Assembly (NCBI RefSeq): GCF_011058165.1
Contig: NZ_JAALEG010000001.1
Coordinates: 62,001 to 126,000 of the forward strand
Length of the DNA stretch: 64,000 nt
From: Rhodococcus aetherivorans
GTDB lineage: Bacteria; Actinomycetota; Actinomycetes; Mycobacteriales; Mycobacteriaceae
Direction of reading: 5' to 3'
A program made the translations under genes and the position numbers. Shown here piece after piece: positions 37,538 through 47,671 of the stretch (position 1 is its first letter; each line of letters starts with the position of its first letter). The notes under the pieces are model-generated. The model made no database searches. It was not told the DNA's origin and worked only from the letters and a program-made list of their open reading frames with translations.

Positions 37538-38305
37538 TCAGTCGGCGGGCAGTGCCGCGGCGGCCTCCGCATCGAGGAACCACACGGTCTGCTCGCGGCC
37601 CCGCGCCCCGGCCGCCGGGACGTCCACCGGGGCGGCGCCGCCCACCGCGGCCGCGACGGCCTCGGCCTTGGCCGCACCGGTGACGAGCAGCCACACCTGC
37701 CGGGCGCGACGGATCGCGGGAAGGGTGAGCGTGACCCGCGCGGCGGGCGGCTTGGGGGAGTCCTCGACGCCGACGACGAAGCGGTCCTGCTCGCGCACCG
37801 CGTCGGTGTGCGGGAACAGGGAGTTGATGTGGCCCTCGCCGCCCATGCCCAGCAGGTGCACGTCGAACTCGGGGGTCGTGCCGTCGGGGGAGTTCGCGGC
37901 GAGCACCTCCTCGTACGTGCGCGCCGCCGAGTCGGGGGAACCGGCCCCGGCCTCGTCGAGGGTGGGCATCGCGTGCACCCGCGCCGGATCGAGCGGCACG
38001 TGGTCGAGCAGCGCCGCGCGCGCCTGGACCTCGTTGCGCTCCGGGTCGCCCGGCGGCAGATATCGCTCGTCGCCGAAGTACACGTCGACCGCGGACCAGT
38101 CGATCCCACCGGGGGCACGCAGGACCGCATCGAGCACGGCGATGCCGGTGCCGCCCCCGGTGAGCACCACCGACGCGCGGCCGCGGGCGTGCTGCGCGGC
38201 GACCACGGCCTCGACGAAGGCTGCGGCGGCCGCTCGCGCGACGTCGTCGCCCGTCTCGCAGCGCCGCACGCGGACGTTCTGGGAAGTGTCGTGCACGTCA
38301 GACAT
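37538..38305 (-). CDS. pgl: 6-phosphogluconolactonase
   Basis: Hydrolyses 6-phosphogluconolactone. 255 residues with SVVLTGGGTGIAVLDAV, VYFGDERYLPPGDPERN and HLLGMGGEGHINSLFPH. The ATG overlaps the opcA end by 8 bp. Last gene of the tkt-tal-zwf-opcA-pgl unit. Confidence 0.96.
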   Translation of the reverse strand: MSDVHDTSQNVRVRRCETGDDVARAAAAAFVEAVVAAQHARGRASVVLTGGGTGIAVLDAVLRAPGGIDWSAVDVYFGDERYLPPGDPERNEVQARAALLDHVPLDPARVHAMPTLDEAGAGSPDSAARTYEEVLAANSPDGTTPEFDVHLLGMGGEGHINSLFPHTDAVREQDRFVVGVEDSPKPPAARVTLTLPAIRRARQVWLLVTGAAKAEAVAAAVGGAAPVDVPAAGARGREQTVWFLDAEAAAALPAD

Positions 38306-39206
38306 ACTCCACCTTGGACAGTGCGGTCAGGGCCGAGTGGTACACCTCGTCGGGGTCGAGCCGTCGCAGTTCCTCGGCGAGGCATTCCGAGGAGTCGCGG
38401 CGTGCGAGCGTGATCAGCGAATCGGGTTTACCGGTGCGCCGCAACGTCGCGACACGCCCGTCCTGGGGCCGCTCGAGCGAGATCGTCTGGGTGCGGGTGC
38501 GCAGTTCGACCCGCAGATCGCCCACCGCGCGCTGGACCGGGCCGTCGATCCGGCTCGCGAGCCAGCCCGCGAGCAGATCCACCGCGGGTTCGCTGCCGAG
38601 CCCCGACACCAGCGCCGACTCGATCGGCTCGAACGGCGGCTGGTCGAGCGCGGAGACGAGCAACGCCCGCCAGTAGGTGATCCGGCCCCACGCGAGGTCG
38701 GTGTCGCCGGGGGTGTAGCCGGGCAGCCGGGAGACGATCTCGGCCATGGGGCGCGACGAGTTCGTCGCGTCCGTCAGGCGACGCACGGCGAGCCGGCCCA
38801 CCGGATCCGCCGCGGGCACCTCCGGGGGCGTGTTCGGCCACCACACCACCACCGGGGTGTCCGGCAGCAGGAACGGCACGATCACCGATTCCTGGTGGTC
38901 GGCGAGCGGGCCGTGCAACGCGAGGATCAGCACCTCCGAGGCGCCGGCGTCGCCGCCGATGCGGATCTCCGCATCCATGCGCGGTTCGCCGCCCGCGCGG
39001 CCGCGGCCGACGACGATCACACGGCACGGATGCTCCCGCGACGCCCCGATGGCCGCGGTGATCGCGGCCTCGAGTCCGCGCGGACCGTCGGTGCACACCA
39101 CCAGCGTGAGCACGCGCCCCTGCGTGACGATGCCCCCGGTCTGCCGCAGCTGGACCAGCTGCTTGCTGATGTCGATCGCGGTCGCGTTGCGCAACTGCAT
39201 TCTCAC
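38298..39206 (-). CDS. opcA: Glucose-6-phosphate dehydrogenase assembly/activating protein OpcA
   Basis: Actinobacterial and cyanobacterial partner of G6PDH. 302 residues: RVLTLVVCTDGPRGLEAAI, HPCRVIVVGRGRAGGEPRMDAEI, LPDTPVVVWWPNTPPEVPA and LPGYTPGDTDLAWGRITYWR. GTG 39206 is chosen because its GTGA overlaps the zwf stop and GGAG lies 5 bp upstream; the ATG at 39218 has no ribosome site. Confidence 0.94.
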   Translation of the reverse strand: MRMQLRNATAIDISKQLVQLRQTGGIVTQGRVLTLVVCTDGPRGLEAAITAAIGASREHPCRVIVVGRGRAGGEPRMDAEIRIGGDAGASEVLILALHGPLADHQESVIVPFLLPDTPVVVWWPNTPPEVPAADPVGRLAVRRLTDATNSSRPMAEIVSRLPGYTPGDTDLAWGRITYWRALLVSALDQPPFEPIESALVSGLGSEPAVDLLAGWLASRIDGPVQRAVGDLRVELRTRTQTISLERPQDGRVATLRRTGKPDSLITLARRDSSECLAEELRRLDPDEVYHSALTALSKVEYV

Positions 39207-40744
39207 GGGCGTCTCCATTCGCGGCCCGAGCGACGGAGCATCTCGTCGGCCGCCGACGGTCCCCAGGTGCCGGCCTCGTACGGTTCGGGCTTACCGTGTG
39301 CCGCCCAGTGCTCGAGCACGGGGTCGAGGATCTTCCACGACAGCTCGACCTCGTCGTCGACGGGGAAGAGGGACGGCACGCCGAGCAGCACATCGAGGAT
39401 GAGCCGCTCGTACGCCTCGGGGGAGGACTCGGTGAACGCCTGGCCGTAGCTGAAGTCCATGTTGACGTCGCGGACCTCCATGCCCGACCCGGGCACCTTG
39501 GAGCCGAAGCGGAGGGTGACCCCCTCGTCCGGCTGCACCCGGATCACGAGTGCGTTCTGGCCGAGCTCGGTGGTCATCGTCTGATCGAACGGCAGGTGCG
39601 GGGCCCGCTTGAACACGATCGCGATCTCGGTGACGCGCCGGCCCAGGCGCTTGCCGGTGCGCAGGTAGAACGGCACTCCGGCCCAGCGGCGGGTGTCGAT
39701 CTCGCACGTGATCGCCGCGTACGTCTCGGTGGTCGAGTCGGCCGCGAAGCCCTGCTCCTCGTGCAGGCCGACGACCTGACCGCCGTTCTGCCAGCCCGCG
39801 ATGTACTGGCCGCGGGCGGTGGTCTCGTCGAGGGGCTCGGCGAGCCTGGTCGCGGAGAGCACCTTGATCTTCTCCGCCCGCAACTCGGCCGGGTCGAAGC
39901 TGATCGGTTCCTCCATGGCGATGAACGCGAGCAGCTGCAACAGGTGGTTCTGGATCACGTCCCGGGCGGCGCCGATGCCGTCGTAATAGCCGGCGCGGCC
40001 GCCGAGGCCGATGTCCTCGGCCATCGTGATCTGGACATGGTCGACGTAGTGCGCGTTCCACAGCGGGTCGAACAGTTGGTTCGCGAACCGCAACGCCAGG
40101 ATGTTCTGCACCGTCTCCTTGCCGAGGTAGTGGTCGATGCGGAACACCGCCTCCTCGGGGAACACCTCGGCGACCAGCCGGTTCAGCTCCCGGGCGCTCG
40201 TCAGGTCGTGGCCGAACGGCTTCTCGATGATCACGCGGCTCCACGTGCCCTCCCGCGCGATCGCGAGCCCGGACTGCTTCAGCTGCGCCGACACCACCGG
40301 GAACGCATTCGGCGGGATGGAGAGGTAGAAGGCGTGGTTGCCGCCCGTGCCGCGGGCCTTGTCCAGTTCGGCGAGCGTCGACGCGAGTTCGGCGAACGCG
40401 GCGTCGTCGTCGAAGCTGCCCTGCACGAAGCGAATGCCCTCGGCCAGGCGGTTCCACACCTCCTCGCGGAATTTGGTGCGCGAGTTGGCCTTCACCGCGT
40501 CGTGGACGACCCGGCCGAAGTCCTCGTCGACCCAGTCCCGCCGGGCGAAGCCGACGAGCGCGAACCCGGGCGGCAGCAGGCCGCGGTTGGCCAAGTCGTA
40601 CACCGCCGGCATCAGCTTGCGGCGGGCCAGGTCACCGGTGACCCCGAAGATCACCAGGGCGCACGGCCCGGCGATCCGGGGCAGCCGCCGATCGCGCTCG
40701 TCCCGGAGTGGGTTGACCCACGCCGCCGTCTCGGGTTCGCGCAC
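39203..40744 (-). CDS. zwf: Glucose-6-phosphate 1-dehydrogenase
   Basis: First oxidative step of the pentose phosphate pathway. 513 residues, very like Zwf2 of M. tuberculosis: nucleotide motif [16 protein letters not shown], active site [19 protein letters not shown], and [20 protein letters not shown] near the end. GTG start 4 bp after tal. It needs OpcA, encoded next, for full activity in related genera. Confidence 0.97.
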   Translation of the reverse strand: MREPETAAWVNPLRDERDRRLPRIAGPCALVIFGVTGDLARRKLMPAVYDLANRGLLPPGFALVGFARRDWVDEDFGRVVHDAVKANSRTKFREEVWNRLAEGIRFVQGSFDDDAAFAELASTLAELDKARGTGGNHAFYLSIPPNAFPVVSAQLKQSGLAIAREGTWSRVIIEKPFGHDLTSARELNRLVAEVFPEEAVFRIDHYLGKETVQNILALRFANQLFDPLWNAHYVDHVQITMAEDIGLGGRAGYYDGIGAARDVIQNHLLQLLAFIAMEEPISFDPAELRAEKIKVLSATRLAEPLDETTARGQYIAGWQNGGQVVGLHEEQGFAADSTTETYAAITCEIDTRRWAGVPFYLRTGKRLGRRVTEIAIVFKRAPHLPFDQTMTTELGQNALVIRVQPDEGVTLRFGSKVPGSGMEVRDVNMDFSYGQAFTESSPEAYERLILDVLLGVPSLFPVDDEVELSWKILDPVLEHWAAHGKPEPYEAGTWGPSAADEMLRRSGREWRRP

Positions 40745-40748
40745 CGCG

Positions 40749-41885
40749 TCAGCTCTTCGCGCCGTGCGCGATCAGCTGCTCGGAGGTGGCGGCGAGCAGC
40801 TCGTTCCAGGACACCTCGAACTTCTCGACGCCCTCGTCCTCGAGCTTGCGGAACACCTCGGGCAGGTTCACCCCGATCGTCGACAGCGCGGAGAACACGT
40901 TCGCGGCGGCCTTCTCGGTGCCGGTGACCGTGTCGCCGGTGACTTCCCCATGGTCGGCGACGGCCTCGAGGGTCTTCTCCGGCATGGTGTTGACCGTGTG
41001 CGGGGCGACCAGCTCGGTGACGTACAGGGTGTCCGAGTACTCCGGGTTCTTCACCCCGGTCGACGCCCACAGAGCGCGCTGCGGCCGCGCCCCGGCGGCG
41101 GCGAGCTGCTCGAACCGGGCACCCGACTCGAACGCCCGGCGGTACGCCGCGTACGCCAGGCGGGCGTTGGCGACGCCGGCCTTACCGCGCAGCGCGAGGG
41201 CCTCGGGGGTGCCGATGGCCTCGAGCCGCGCGTCGATCTCGGTGTCGACGCGGGAGACGAAGAACGAGGCCACCGAGTGGATCGTCGACAGGTCGTGGCC
41301 GGCCGACTTGGCGGCGGTCAGGCCGTCGAGGTAGGCCTCGATGACCCGCTCGTAGCGCTCGACCGAGAAGATCAGCGTCACGTTCACGCTGATGCCCTCG
41401 CCGATCACGCGGGCGATGGCGGGCAGGCCGGCCACCGTCGCGGGGATCTTGATGAGCAGGTTGGGGCGGTCCACGATGCGCCACAGCTCGATCGCCTGCT
41501 GCACGGTCGCATCGGTGGAATGCGCCAGCCGCGGGTCGACCTCGATGGAGACGCGGCCGTCGACGCCGCCGGTGGCCTCGAACACCGGGGCCAGGACGTC
41601 GCACGCGGCGCGCACGTCGTCGGTGGTGACGGTGCGGATGGTGGTGTCCACGTCGGCGCCGGCCAGGGCGAGCTCACGGACCTGGGCGTCGTAGACGTGA
41701 CCCTTGCTGAGCGCGGCCTGGAAGATCGACGGGTTGGTGGTCACGCCCACCACGCTGCGGGTGGCGATCAGCTCGGCAAGGTTGCCGGACTCGATGCGGT
41801 CCCGGGAGAGGTCGTCGAGCCACACGGACACACCGGCGGCCGAGAGCTGGGCGAGGTTCTCGTTCTGGGTTACCTGCTGGGTCAT
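40749..41885 (-). CDS. tal: Transaldolase
   Basis: Transfers dihydroxyacetone units between sugar phosphates. 378 residues with [15 protein letters not shown] and the Schiff-base lysine in [18 protein letters not shown] 41885 is set by AAGGG nine bases upstream; an in-frame ATG at 41894 would overlap the tkt stop. Follows tkt by 5 bp. Confidence 0.96.
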   Translation of the reverse strand: MTQQVTQNENLAQLSAAGVSVWLDDLSRDRIESGNLAELIATRSVVGVTTNPSIFQAALSKGHVYDAQVRELALAGADVDTTIRTVTTDDVRAACDVLAPVFEATGGVDGRVSIEVDPRLAHSTDATVQQAIELWRIVDRPNLLIKIPATVAGLPAIARVIGEGISVNVTLIFSVERYERVIEAYLDGLTAAKSAGHDLSTIHSVASFFVSRVDTEIDARLEAIGTPEALALRGKAGVANARLAYAAYRRAFESGARFEQLAAAGARPQRALWASTGVKNPEYSDTLYVTELVAPHTVNTMPEKTLEAVADHGEVTGDTVTGTEKAAANVFSALSTIGVNLPEVFRKLEDEGVEKFEVSWNELLAATSEQLIAHGAKS

Positions 41886-41890
41886 CGGGA

Positions 41891-43993
41891 TCATCCCTTC
41901 ACTCGGGTCAGCGAGCGGCGGGCGGCGTCGACGACGGCCTCGGCGGTGATGCCGAACTCGCGGAACAGGGTCTTGTGGTCGGCGGAGGCGCCGAAGTGCT
42001 CGAGCGAAACGGCCTCACCGGCGTCGCCGAGCAGGCGGTACCACGGCATCGCCAGGCCGGCCTCGACGGAGACGCGGGCACGCACCGCCGGCGGCAGCAC
42101 CGCGTCGCGGTACGCCTGGTCCTGCTCGAGGAACCAGTCGAGGACCGGCACCGACACCACGCGGGTGGGGACGCCGTCGGCCTCGAGGACCTCGCGGGCC
42201 GCGACGGCGAGCTGCAACTCCGAGCCGGTGCCGAGCAGCACCACCTCCGGGGTGCCGCTCGACGCCTCGGCCAGCACGTACGCGCCGCGGGCCAGGCCCT
42301 CGGCGGCCCTCTCGCGGGTGCCCTCCAGCACCGGCACGTCCTGGCGGGTCAGGGCCAGGGCGGTCGGGCCGGTCTTGTTCTCCAGCGCGGCGGCCCACGC
42401 GAACGAGGTCTCGTTCGCGTCGCCGGGGCGGATCACGGCCAGGTTGGGGATGGCGCGCAGCGCCGTGAGGTGCTCGACCGGCTGGTGCGTCGGGCCGTCC
42501 TCGCCGAGGCCGATCGAGTCGTGGGTCCACACGTAGATCGCCGGGGTCTGCATGAGCGCGGCGAGCCGCACCGCGGGACGCATGTAGTCGCTGAACACCA
42601 GGAAGGTGCCGCCGTAGGGGCGGGTCGGGCCGTGCAGGGCGATGCCGTTGAGGATCGAACCCATCGCGTGTTCGCGCACGCCGAAGTGCAGCGTCCGCCC
42701 GTACGGCTGGGCGTTCCAGTCCTTCGTGGAGATCGACACCGGGCCGAACGAATCCGAGCCGGGGATCGTGGTGTTGTTCGAGCCCGCCAGGTCCGCCGAA
42801 CCGCCCCACAGCTCGGGCAGCACCGGACCGAGGGCGGCGAGGGCGCTGCCGGACGCCTTGCGGGTGGCCGGGCCCTTGGCGGCGGGCTCGTAGGTGGGCA
42901 GCACCTCGGTCCAGCCGGCCGGGAACTCCCCGGACTGCAACCGGTCGAACAGCTCCTTGCGCTGCGGCTCCCGGCCCGCCCACGCGTCGAACTCGGCCTG
43001 CCATGCGGTGCGGGCCGCCGCGCCGCGCTCGACGACGGCGCGGGTGTGCTCGATCACGGCCGGGTCGACGTCGAAGTGCTTGGCGGGGTCGAAGCCGAGG
43101 GCGGTCTTGACGGCGGCGACCTCGTCGGCGCCGAGGGCGGCGCCGTGCACGTCGCCGGTGTTCATCTTGGTCGGCGCCGGGTAGCCGATGATGGTGCGCA
43201 GCACGACGAGCGACGGCTTGTCGGTGACGGCCTTGGCGGCCTCGACGGCGTCGAGGATCGCGGTGACGTTCTCGCCGCCCTCGACGGTCTGCACGTGCCA
43301 GCCGTACGCCTCGTAGCGCTTGGCGACGTCCTCACCGAGCGCGATCGCCGTGTCGTGCTCGATGGAGATCTTGTTGTCGTCGTAGAAGACGATCAGGTTG
43401 CCGAGCTGCTGCACGCCCGCGAGGGACGAGGCCTCCGACGTCACGCCCTCCTCGATGTCGCCGTCGGAGGCGAGGACATAGACGTGGTGGTCGAACGGGC
43501 TCGCGCCGGTCGCCGCGTCCGGGTCGAACAGGCCGCGTTCGCGGCGCGCCGCCATCGCCATGCCCACGGCGGAGGCCAGGCCCTGCCCGAGCGGGCCGGT
43601 GGTCATCTCCACCCCCGCGGTGTGCCCGAACTCGGGGTGGCCGGGGGTCTTCGAACCCCACGTGCGCAGCGCCTCGAGGTCGGCGAGCTCGAGCCCGTAG
43701 CCCGACAGGTACAGCTGGATGTAGAGGGTCAGGCTCGAGTGTCCGCACGAGAGCACGAACCGGTCCCGCCCCACCCAGTGCGGGTCGGTCGGGTCGTGCC
43801 GCATCACCCTCTGGAACAGCGTGTAGGCCACCGGGGCCAGGCTCATCGCCGTGCCGGGGTGTCCGTTACCCACCTTCTGGACCGCGTCGGCGGCGAGCAC
43901 GCGGGCGGTGTCGACGGCCTTGGTGTCGAGGTCGGTCCAGTCGGCGGGGTGCACTGCCTGGGTGAGAGAGCGGATCTCGTCTGTGATCGACAC
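41891..43993 (-). CDS. tkt: Transketolase
   Basis: Thiamine-dependent ketol transfer in the pentose phosphate pathway. 700 residues: [20 protein letters not shown], thiamine site [19 protein letters not shown], and the pyrimidine domain [18 protein letters not shown] with [22 protein letters not shown] 43993 has AGGAGA about 10 bp upstream and gives the conserved start [12 protein letters not shown]; the frame runs open further upstream without coding features. First gene of the tkt-tal-zwf-opcA-pgl operon, divergent from ctaB. Confidence 0.96.
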   Translation of the reverse strand: MSITDEIRSLTQAVHPADWTDLDTKAVDTARVLAADAVQKVGNGHPGTAMSLAPVAYTLFQRVMRHDPTDPHWVGRDRFVLSCGHSSLTLYIQLYLSGYGLELADLEALRTWGSKTPGHPEFGHTAGVEMTTGPLGQGLASAVGMAMAARRERGLFDPDAATGASPFDHHVYVLASDGDIEEGVTSEASSLAGVQQLGNLIVFYDDNKISIEHDTAIALGEDVAKRYEAYGWHVQTVEGGENVTAILDAVEAAKAVTDKPSLVVLRTIIGYPAPTKMNTGDVHGAALGADEVAAVKTALGFDPAKHFDVDPAVIEHTRAVVERGAAARTAWQAEFDAWAGREPQRKELFDRLQSGEFPAGWTEVLPTYEPAAKGPATRKASGSALAALGPVLPELWGGSADLAGSNNTTIPGSDSFGPVSISTKDWNAQPYGRTLHFGVREHAMGSILNGIALHGPTRPYGGTFLVFSDYMRPAVRLAALMQTPAIYVWTHDSIGLGEDGPTHQPVEHLTALRAIPNLAVIRPGDANETSFAWAAALENKTGPTALALTRQDVPVLEGTRERAAEGLARGAYVLAEASSGTPEVVLLGTGSELQLAVAAREVLEADGVPTRVVSVPVLDWFLEQDQAYRDAVLPPAVRARVSVEAGLAMPWYRLLGDAGEAVSLEHFGASADHKTLFREFGITAEAVVDAARRSLTRVKG

Positions 43994-44111
43994 GAGCAGA
44001 AGTCTCCTGACATGGGTATACGGGGAGCGTGCGGGCGCGAAAGCCTCGAGCGCCCCTCCAGAGTAATGTGCTGCGCTTTGCGGGTCGATTCGGTCCGGGC
44101 CTGCGCGACGT

Positions 44112-44127
44112 CTACCATCGTTCGTAG
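44112..44127. promoter_or_regulatory. Candidate ctaB promoter with imperfect dyad
   Basis: CTACCATCGTTCGTAG has CTAC and GTAG ends and 12 of 16 symmetric bases. TACCAT within it (44113-44118) can serve as a -10 for ctaB. Confidence 0.3.
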
Positions 44128-44177
44128 TAGGGCGACGGCGAGCGAAGGTGCGTAATCGCGTGGTGCAAGGAGACAGG

Positions 44178-45155
44178 GTGCGGGCAGGGCAACGGCCGGG
44201 AGGACACGGCTTCGGCGCCCCCGAGACACCCCGGGCGCCTCGCCCCGACACGGTGTGGGGACGCGTTTCGGGCACGGTGCTCGCCTATATCGCGCTGACC
44301 AAGCCGCGCGTGATCGAGCTGCTGCTGGTGGCGACCATCCCGGCGATGCTCTTCGCCGACCGCGGCGAGGTCGACCTGGTGCTCATCCTGAGCACCCTGT
44401 TCGGCGGGTGGATGGGCGCGGCCAGCGCGAATGCGCTGAACTGTGTCGTCGACGCCGACATCGACAAGGTGATGAAACGGACGGCGCTGCGGCCGCTGGC
44501 CCGGCAGGCCGTCCCGACCCGGCACGCGTTCGTGTTCGGCATGGTGCTCGGCGTCGTGTCGTTCCTGTGGCTGTGGTGGCGGGCGAACCTGCTCGCCGGC
44601 CTGCTCGTCGTTGCCACGATCGCCTTCTACGTGCTGGTCTACACGATGGTCCTCAAGCGCAGGACCTGGCAGAACGTGGTGTGGGGCGGGGCCGCCGGGT
44701 GCATGCCGGTGATGGTCGGCTGGGCCGCGGTCACCGGCTCGCTGAGCTGGGAACCGATCGTGCTGTTCCTGGTGATCTTCTTCTGGACGCCGCCGCACAC
44801 GTGGGCCCTGGCGATGCGCTACAAGGAGGACTACAAGGCCGCCGGCGTGCCCATGCTGCCCGTGATCGCGAGCGAGCAGCACGTCACCAAGCAGATCCTG
44901 CTCTACACGTGGGCGACCGTCCTGGCGACGCTGGTGCTCGTGCCGGCCGCCGGCCTGGTGTACGCGGTGGTGACCGTCGCCGCGGGCGCGTGGTTCCTGC
45001 TCGTCGCGCACCAGCTGTACCGCAGCGTCCGGGGCGGAGCGGCGGTCAAGCCGCTCAAGCTGTTCCTGCAGTCCAACAACTACCTCGCCCTGGTGTGCCT
45101 GGGCCTGGCCGTGGACTCGGTGCTCGACCTGCGCACCGTCGCCTCGTTCTTCTGA
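44178..45155 (+). CDS. ctaB: Protoheme IX farnesyltransferase (heme O synthase)
   Basis: Attaches farnesyl to heme B for aa3 oxidase. 325 residues of UbiA fold with many membrane helices; the metal/prenyl motif [24 protein letters not shown] and [18 protein letters not shown] are diagnostic. GTG 44178 is chosen because AAGGAG lies 5 bp upstream; GTG 44148 has a poorer site. Confidence 0.95.
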   Translation: MRAGQRPGGHGFGAPETPRAPRPDTVWGRVSGTVLAYIALTKPRVIELLLVATIPAMLFADRGEVDLVLILSTLFGGWMGAASANALNCVVDADIDKVMKRTALRPLARQAVPTRHAFVFGMVLGVVSFLWLWWRANLLAGLLVVATIAFYVLVYTMVLKRRTWQNVVWGGAAGCMPVMVGWAAVTGSLSWEPIVLFLVIFFWTPPHTWALAMRYKEDYKAAGVPMLPVIASEQHVTKQILLYTWATVLATLVLVPAAGLVYAVVTVAAGAWFLLVAHQLYRSVRGGAAVKPLKLFLQSNNYLALVCLGLAVDSVLDLRTVASFF

Positions 45156-45179
45156 TCCGCGTCAGCGTCCGCGCCGGGG

Positions 45180-45234
45180 CCGAGCGAATGTATCGTCCGC
45201 TGCCGCTGAGCGACGGAACGATACATTCGCTCGG
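45180..45234. terminator. 17-bp perfect inverted repeat between convergent ctaB and qor
   Basis: CCGAGCGAATGTATCGT (45180-45196) pairs exactly with 45218-45234; three further CCG/CGG pairs form across a one-base bulge. The arms are notably AT-richer than the surroundings. It can end transcription from both sides. Confidence 0.6.
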
Positions 45235-45242
45235 GGCGGGCC

Positions 45243-46208
45243 TCAGGGGACCAGCACAATCGAGCCGGTCGTGCGGCGGGCCTCGAGGTCCCGGTGTGCC
45301 TGCTCCGCTTGCGCCAGCGGATACCGGGCGCCGACACGGACGGTCAGGGTGCCGTCGGCGACGGCGGCGAACACGTCGCCCGCCCGCCACATCAGCTCCT
45401 CGCGCGTTCGCACGTGGTGCGCGAGGGTGGGGCGGGTGACGTACAGCGAGCCGGCCGGGTTGAGTCGCTGCAGGTCGAACGGCGGCACCGGGCCGCTGGC
45501 GGCGCCGAACAGCGCCAGCGTGCCGCGGATGCGCAGCGATGCGAGCGACGACTCGAACGTGGCGGCGCCGACCCCGTCGTAGACGGCCGCGACGCCCTCC
45601 CCGCCGGTGAGGTCACGGACCCGCTCGGCGAGGTCGTCGGTGTAGCGCAGCACCTCGGCCGCGCCCGCCTCCCGCGACAGGGTCTCCTTCTCGTCGGTGG
45701 AGACGGTCGTGATCACCCGCACGTCCTTCGCGGCGGCGAGCTGGGTGAGCAGCAGGCCCACGCCGCCGGCGCCCGCGTGCACCAGCACCGTCTCGCCGGG
45801 CTGCGCCGGATACGTCGAATTCAGCAGGTAGTGCGCGGTCATGCCCTGGAGCAGCGCCGACGCGGCCTGCTCGGCGGGAACGGGGTCGGGCACCGGTACG
45901 GCCACCGCCGCCGGCACGAGCACCTGTTCCGCGTAGGAACCGTCGGCCGACGCCCAGCTCACCCGGTCGCCGACCCCCACGTCGGCCACGCCCTCACCCA
46001 CCGCGACGACGCGGCCGGTGCCCTCGGTCCCGGGGACGTACGGCAGCTCCCGCGGGTACAGCCCGGTGCGGAAGTAGGTGTCGATGAAGTTGATGCCCAC
46101 GGCGTCGGTCCGTACCAGCAGCTGACCTGGGCCGGGCTCGGGAGCCGGGAGGTCGACGAGGGTGAGCACCTCGGGGCCGCCGAACCGTGCCACTTCGATT
46201 GCGCGCAT
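45243..46208 (-). CDS. qor: Zinc-independent quinone oxidoreductase (NADPH:quinone reductase family)
   Basis: 321-residue MDR-superfamily oxidoreductase: MRAIEVARFGGPEVLTLVDLP, NFIDTYFRTGLYP, PGTEGTGRVVAVGEGV and the NADPH loop VHAGAGGVGLLLTQLAA. Structural zinc cysteines are absent. It matches Rv1454c by position. The ATG lies 6 bp from TACTGT (leaderless). Substrate not determined. Confidence 0.92.
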   Translation of the reverse strand: MRAIEVARFGGPEVLTLVDLPAPEPGPGQLLVRTDAVGINFIDTYFRTGLYPRELPYVPGTEGTGRVVAVGEGVADVGVGDRVSWASADGSYAEQVLVPAAVAVPVPDPVPAEQAASALLQGMTAHYLLNSTYPAQPGETVLVHAGAGGVGLLLTQLAAAKDVRVITTVSTDEKETLSREAGAAEVLRYTDDLAERVRDLTGGEGVAAVYDGVGAATFESSLASLRIRGTLALFGAASGPVPPFDLQRLNPAGSLYVTRPTLAHHVRTREELMWRAGDVFAAVADGTLTVRVGARYPLAQAEQAHRDLEARRTTGSIVLVP

Positions 46209-46214
46209 GCGTTC

Positions 46215-46224
46215 ACAGTATTCT
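46215..46224. promoter_or_regulatory. Overlapping divergent leaderless -10 elements
   Basis: Plus-strand TATTCT (46219-46224) is 6 nt before ATG 46231; minus-strand TACTGT (46220-46215) is 6 nt before the qor ATG at 46208. The hexamers share two base pairs and the whole gap is 22 bp. Confidence 0.5.
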
Positions 46225-46230
46225 GCAGGC

Positions 46231-46572
46231 ATGAGCGCCGATACTCAGGTCGTGGCCGCACCGGCCGACATCGTGAAGTCCTTCCGCAGCTTCGTCGCCG
46301 CGCACGGTGGCTCCGCCAAGGCGGTGCTGCAGCCGGTCGCGCGGGGCGCGGTGCGCATCACCCTCGTCGCCGAGGACGGGGTGCTCGGCGACCGGGTGGT
46401 GCGGGATCTCGCCACCGCGCACGCCGTGGTCGAGGCGTTGCCGGACGTCACCGTCTCGGAGTGGGACCGGGAGGTGACCAGCATCGCGACCCCGCAGCAG
46501 GGCCACTGGAAGAAGATGGCCGGCTGGGTGGCCAACCAGACCCGGTTCCCGCGGGCGCGCAACGAGCGCTGA
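46231..46572 (+). CDS. Conserved actinobacterial hypothetical protein (Rv1455-like)
   Basis: 113 residues, soluble, no signal peptide: PADIVKSFRSFVAAHGGSAKAVL, RITLVAEDGVLGDRVV, and the basic, Trp-rich end GHWKKMAGWVANQTRFPRARNE. Function unknown. It sits opposite qor as Rv1455 does in M. tuberculosis. Leaderless ATG after TATTCT. Confidence 0.8.
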   Translation: MSADTQVVAAPADIVKSFRSFVAAHGGSAKAVLQPVARGAVRITLVAEDGVLGDRVVRDLATAHAVVEALPDVTVSEWDREVTSIATPQQGHWKKMAGWVANQTRFPRARNER

Positions 46573-46580
46573 CCGATCCT

Positions 46581-46631
46581 CGAAACGGCTCCGGGGGCCG
46601 CCCGCCACGGGCGGCCCCCGGAGCCGTTTCG
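46581..46631. terminator. 24-bp perfect hairpin between convergent genes
   Basis: 24-bp arms (46581-46604 and 46608-46631) pair without mismatch around a 3-nt CCA loop, 8 bp after the upstream stop and 20 bp from the ctaA stop. A bidirectional terminator. Confidence 0.75.
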
Positions 46632-46651
46632 CCGTATCGCGTGCGCCGGCG

Positions 46652-47617
46652 TCAGACGGTGACCGGTTCGCGGACCGGTTCGGTGGTGCGGACCCGCCCG
46701 GCCGCCCACACCGCCGCCGTGGCGGCCGTGCACAGCCCGGCACCGGCGACGTGCACGGCGACGAGTGCGGCGGGCACGTCGGTGAAGTACTGCACGACCC
46801 CGACCAGGGCCTGGGCGACGACGAGAGCGAGCAGCACGTGCAGGCGCTTCTTCACCGGATGGGGGGCGGCGACGGCGTACAGCGCGAAGGCCAGGCCGAC
46901 GAGCAGGCCGAGGTATCCGACGAGCAGCTCGGCGTGCAGGTGCACCAGCGACTCGATGTCCATCTCGAGGCGCGGCACCGGCCTGTCGGCGCTCTTGTCG
47001 CCGGCGTGCGGGCCGGCGCCGGTGACCATCGTGCCCGCGACGAGCACCCCGGCGAGCAGCGCGGCGGACAGGGCGGTGAGGGTCCGCAGCGGGCGGGGGA
47101 TCGTCTCCACGACCACCCCGTCGTCGGGCTCGCCGACCTTCGCGTACAGCAGCACCGCGAGCCACACCATCAGCATCGACGCCAGCAGGTGCACCGCCAC
47201 GGTCCACCAGGCCAGGCCGGCGAGCACGGTGATGCCGCCGATGACGGCCTGCAGGACGGTGCCGGCGGGCATCAGCCAGGCATAGGTGAGGACCTCGCGG
47301 CGGCGCCGGGCGCGGGTCACGGCCAGCACGACCGCCGCGGCGGAGGCGACGACGACGAAGGTCAGCAGCCGGTTGCCGAACTCGACGACCTGGTGCAGGG
47401 TGGCGACCTCCTCGGACACGCCGACGGGCACGAAGCTGCCCGGGAAGCACTGCGGCCAGGTGGGGCACCCCAGGCCGGACGCGGTCACGCGGACGATCGA
47501 CCCGGTCACGGCGATACCGCCCTGGGTCAGGATCGCGATCAGCGCGAGCAGCCGCTGGGTCCGCAGGGACGGCAGGGGCAGACGGTCGACAAGGCTCAGA
47601 AAGCCGCGATACAGCAC
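46652..47617 (-). CDS. ctaA: Heme A synthase
   Basis: Converts heme O to heme A. 321 residues, eight membrane helices of the COX15/CtaA family: VTGSIVRVTASGLGCPTWPQCF with the paired cysteines, HQVVEFGNRLLTF (heme His), VHLLASML, HLHAELLVGYLG and a fourth His in AVHVAGAGLC. It works after CtaB. Its promoter region carries a 19-bp palindrome. Confidence 0.93.
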   Translation of the reverse strand: MLYRGFLSLVDRLPLPSLRTQRLLALIAILTQGGIAVTGSIVRVTASGLGCPTWPQCFPGSFVPVGVSEEVATLHQVVEFGNRLLTFVVVASAAAVVLAVTRARRRREVLTYAWLMPAGTVLQAVIGGITVLAGLAWWTVAVHLLASMLMVWLAVLLYAKVGEPDDGVVVETIPRPLRTLTALSAALLAGVLVAGTMVTGAGPHAGDKSADRPVPRLEMDIESLVHLHAELLVGYLGLLVGLAFALYAVAAPHPVKKRLHVLLALVVAQALVGVVQYFTDVPAALVAVHVAGAGLCTAATAAVWAAGRVRTTEPVREPVTV

Positions 47618-47638
47618 ATGACGATGGTACGGGCCGGT

Positions 47639-47657
47639 CCACTACAGGCTGTAGTGG
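47639..47657. promoter_or_regulatory. 19-bp palindrome upstream of ctaA (candidate operator)
   Basis: CCACTACA-GGC-TGTAGTGG is perfect over 8-bp arms. It lies 22-40 bp before the ctaA ATG, overlapping the expected -35 region. The TACA/TGTA core resembles BlaI/CopY-family operators. Confidence 0.5.
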
Positions 47658-47671
47658 GGTGGGGTGCCGGG

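Noticed and set aside
43994-44275. N-terminal extension of transketolase to 44275
   Set aside because: Extension overlaps the ctaB gene and promoter region and has no conserved residues; AGGAGA sets the GTG at 43993.
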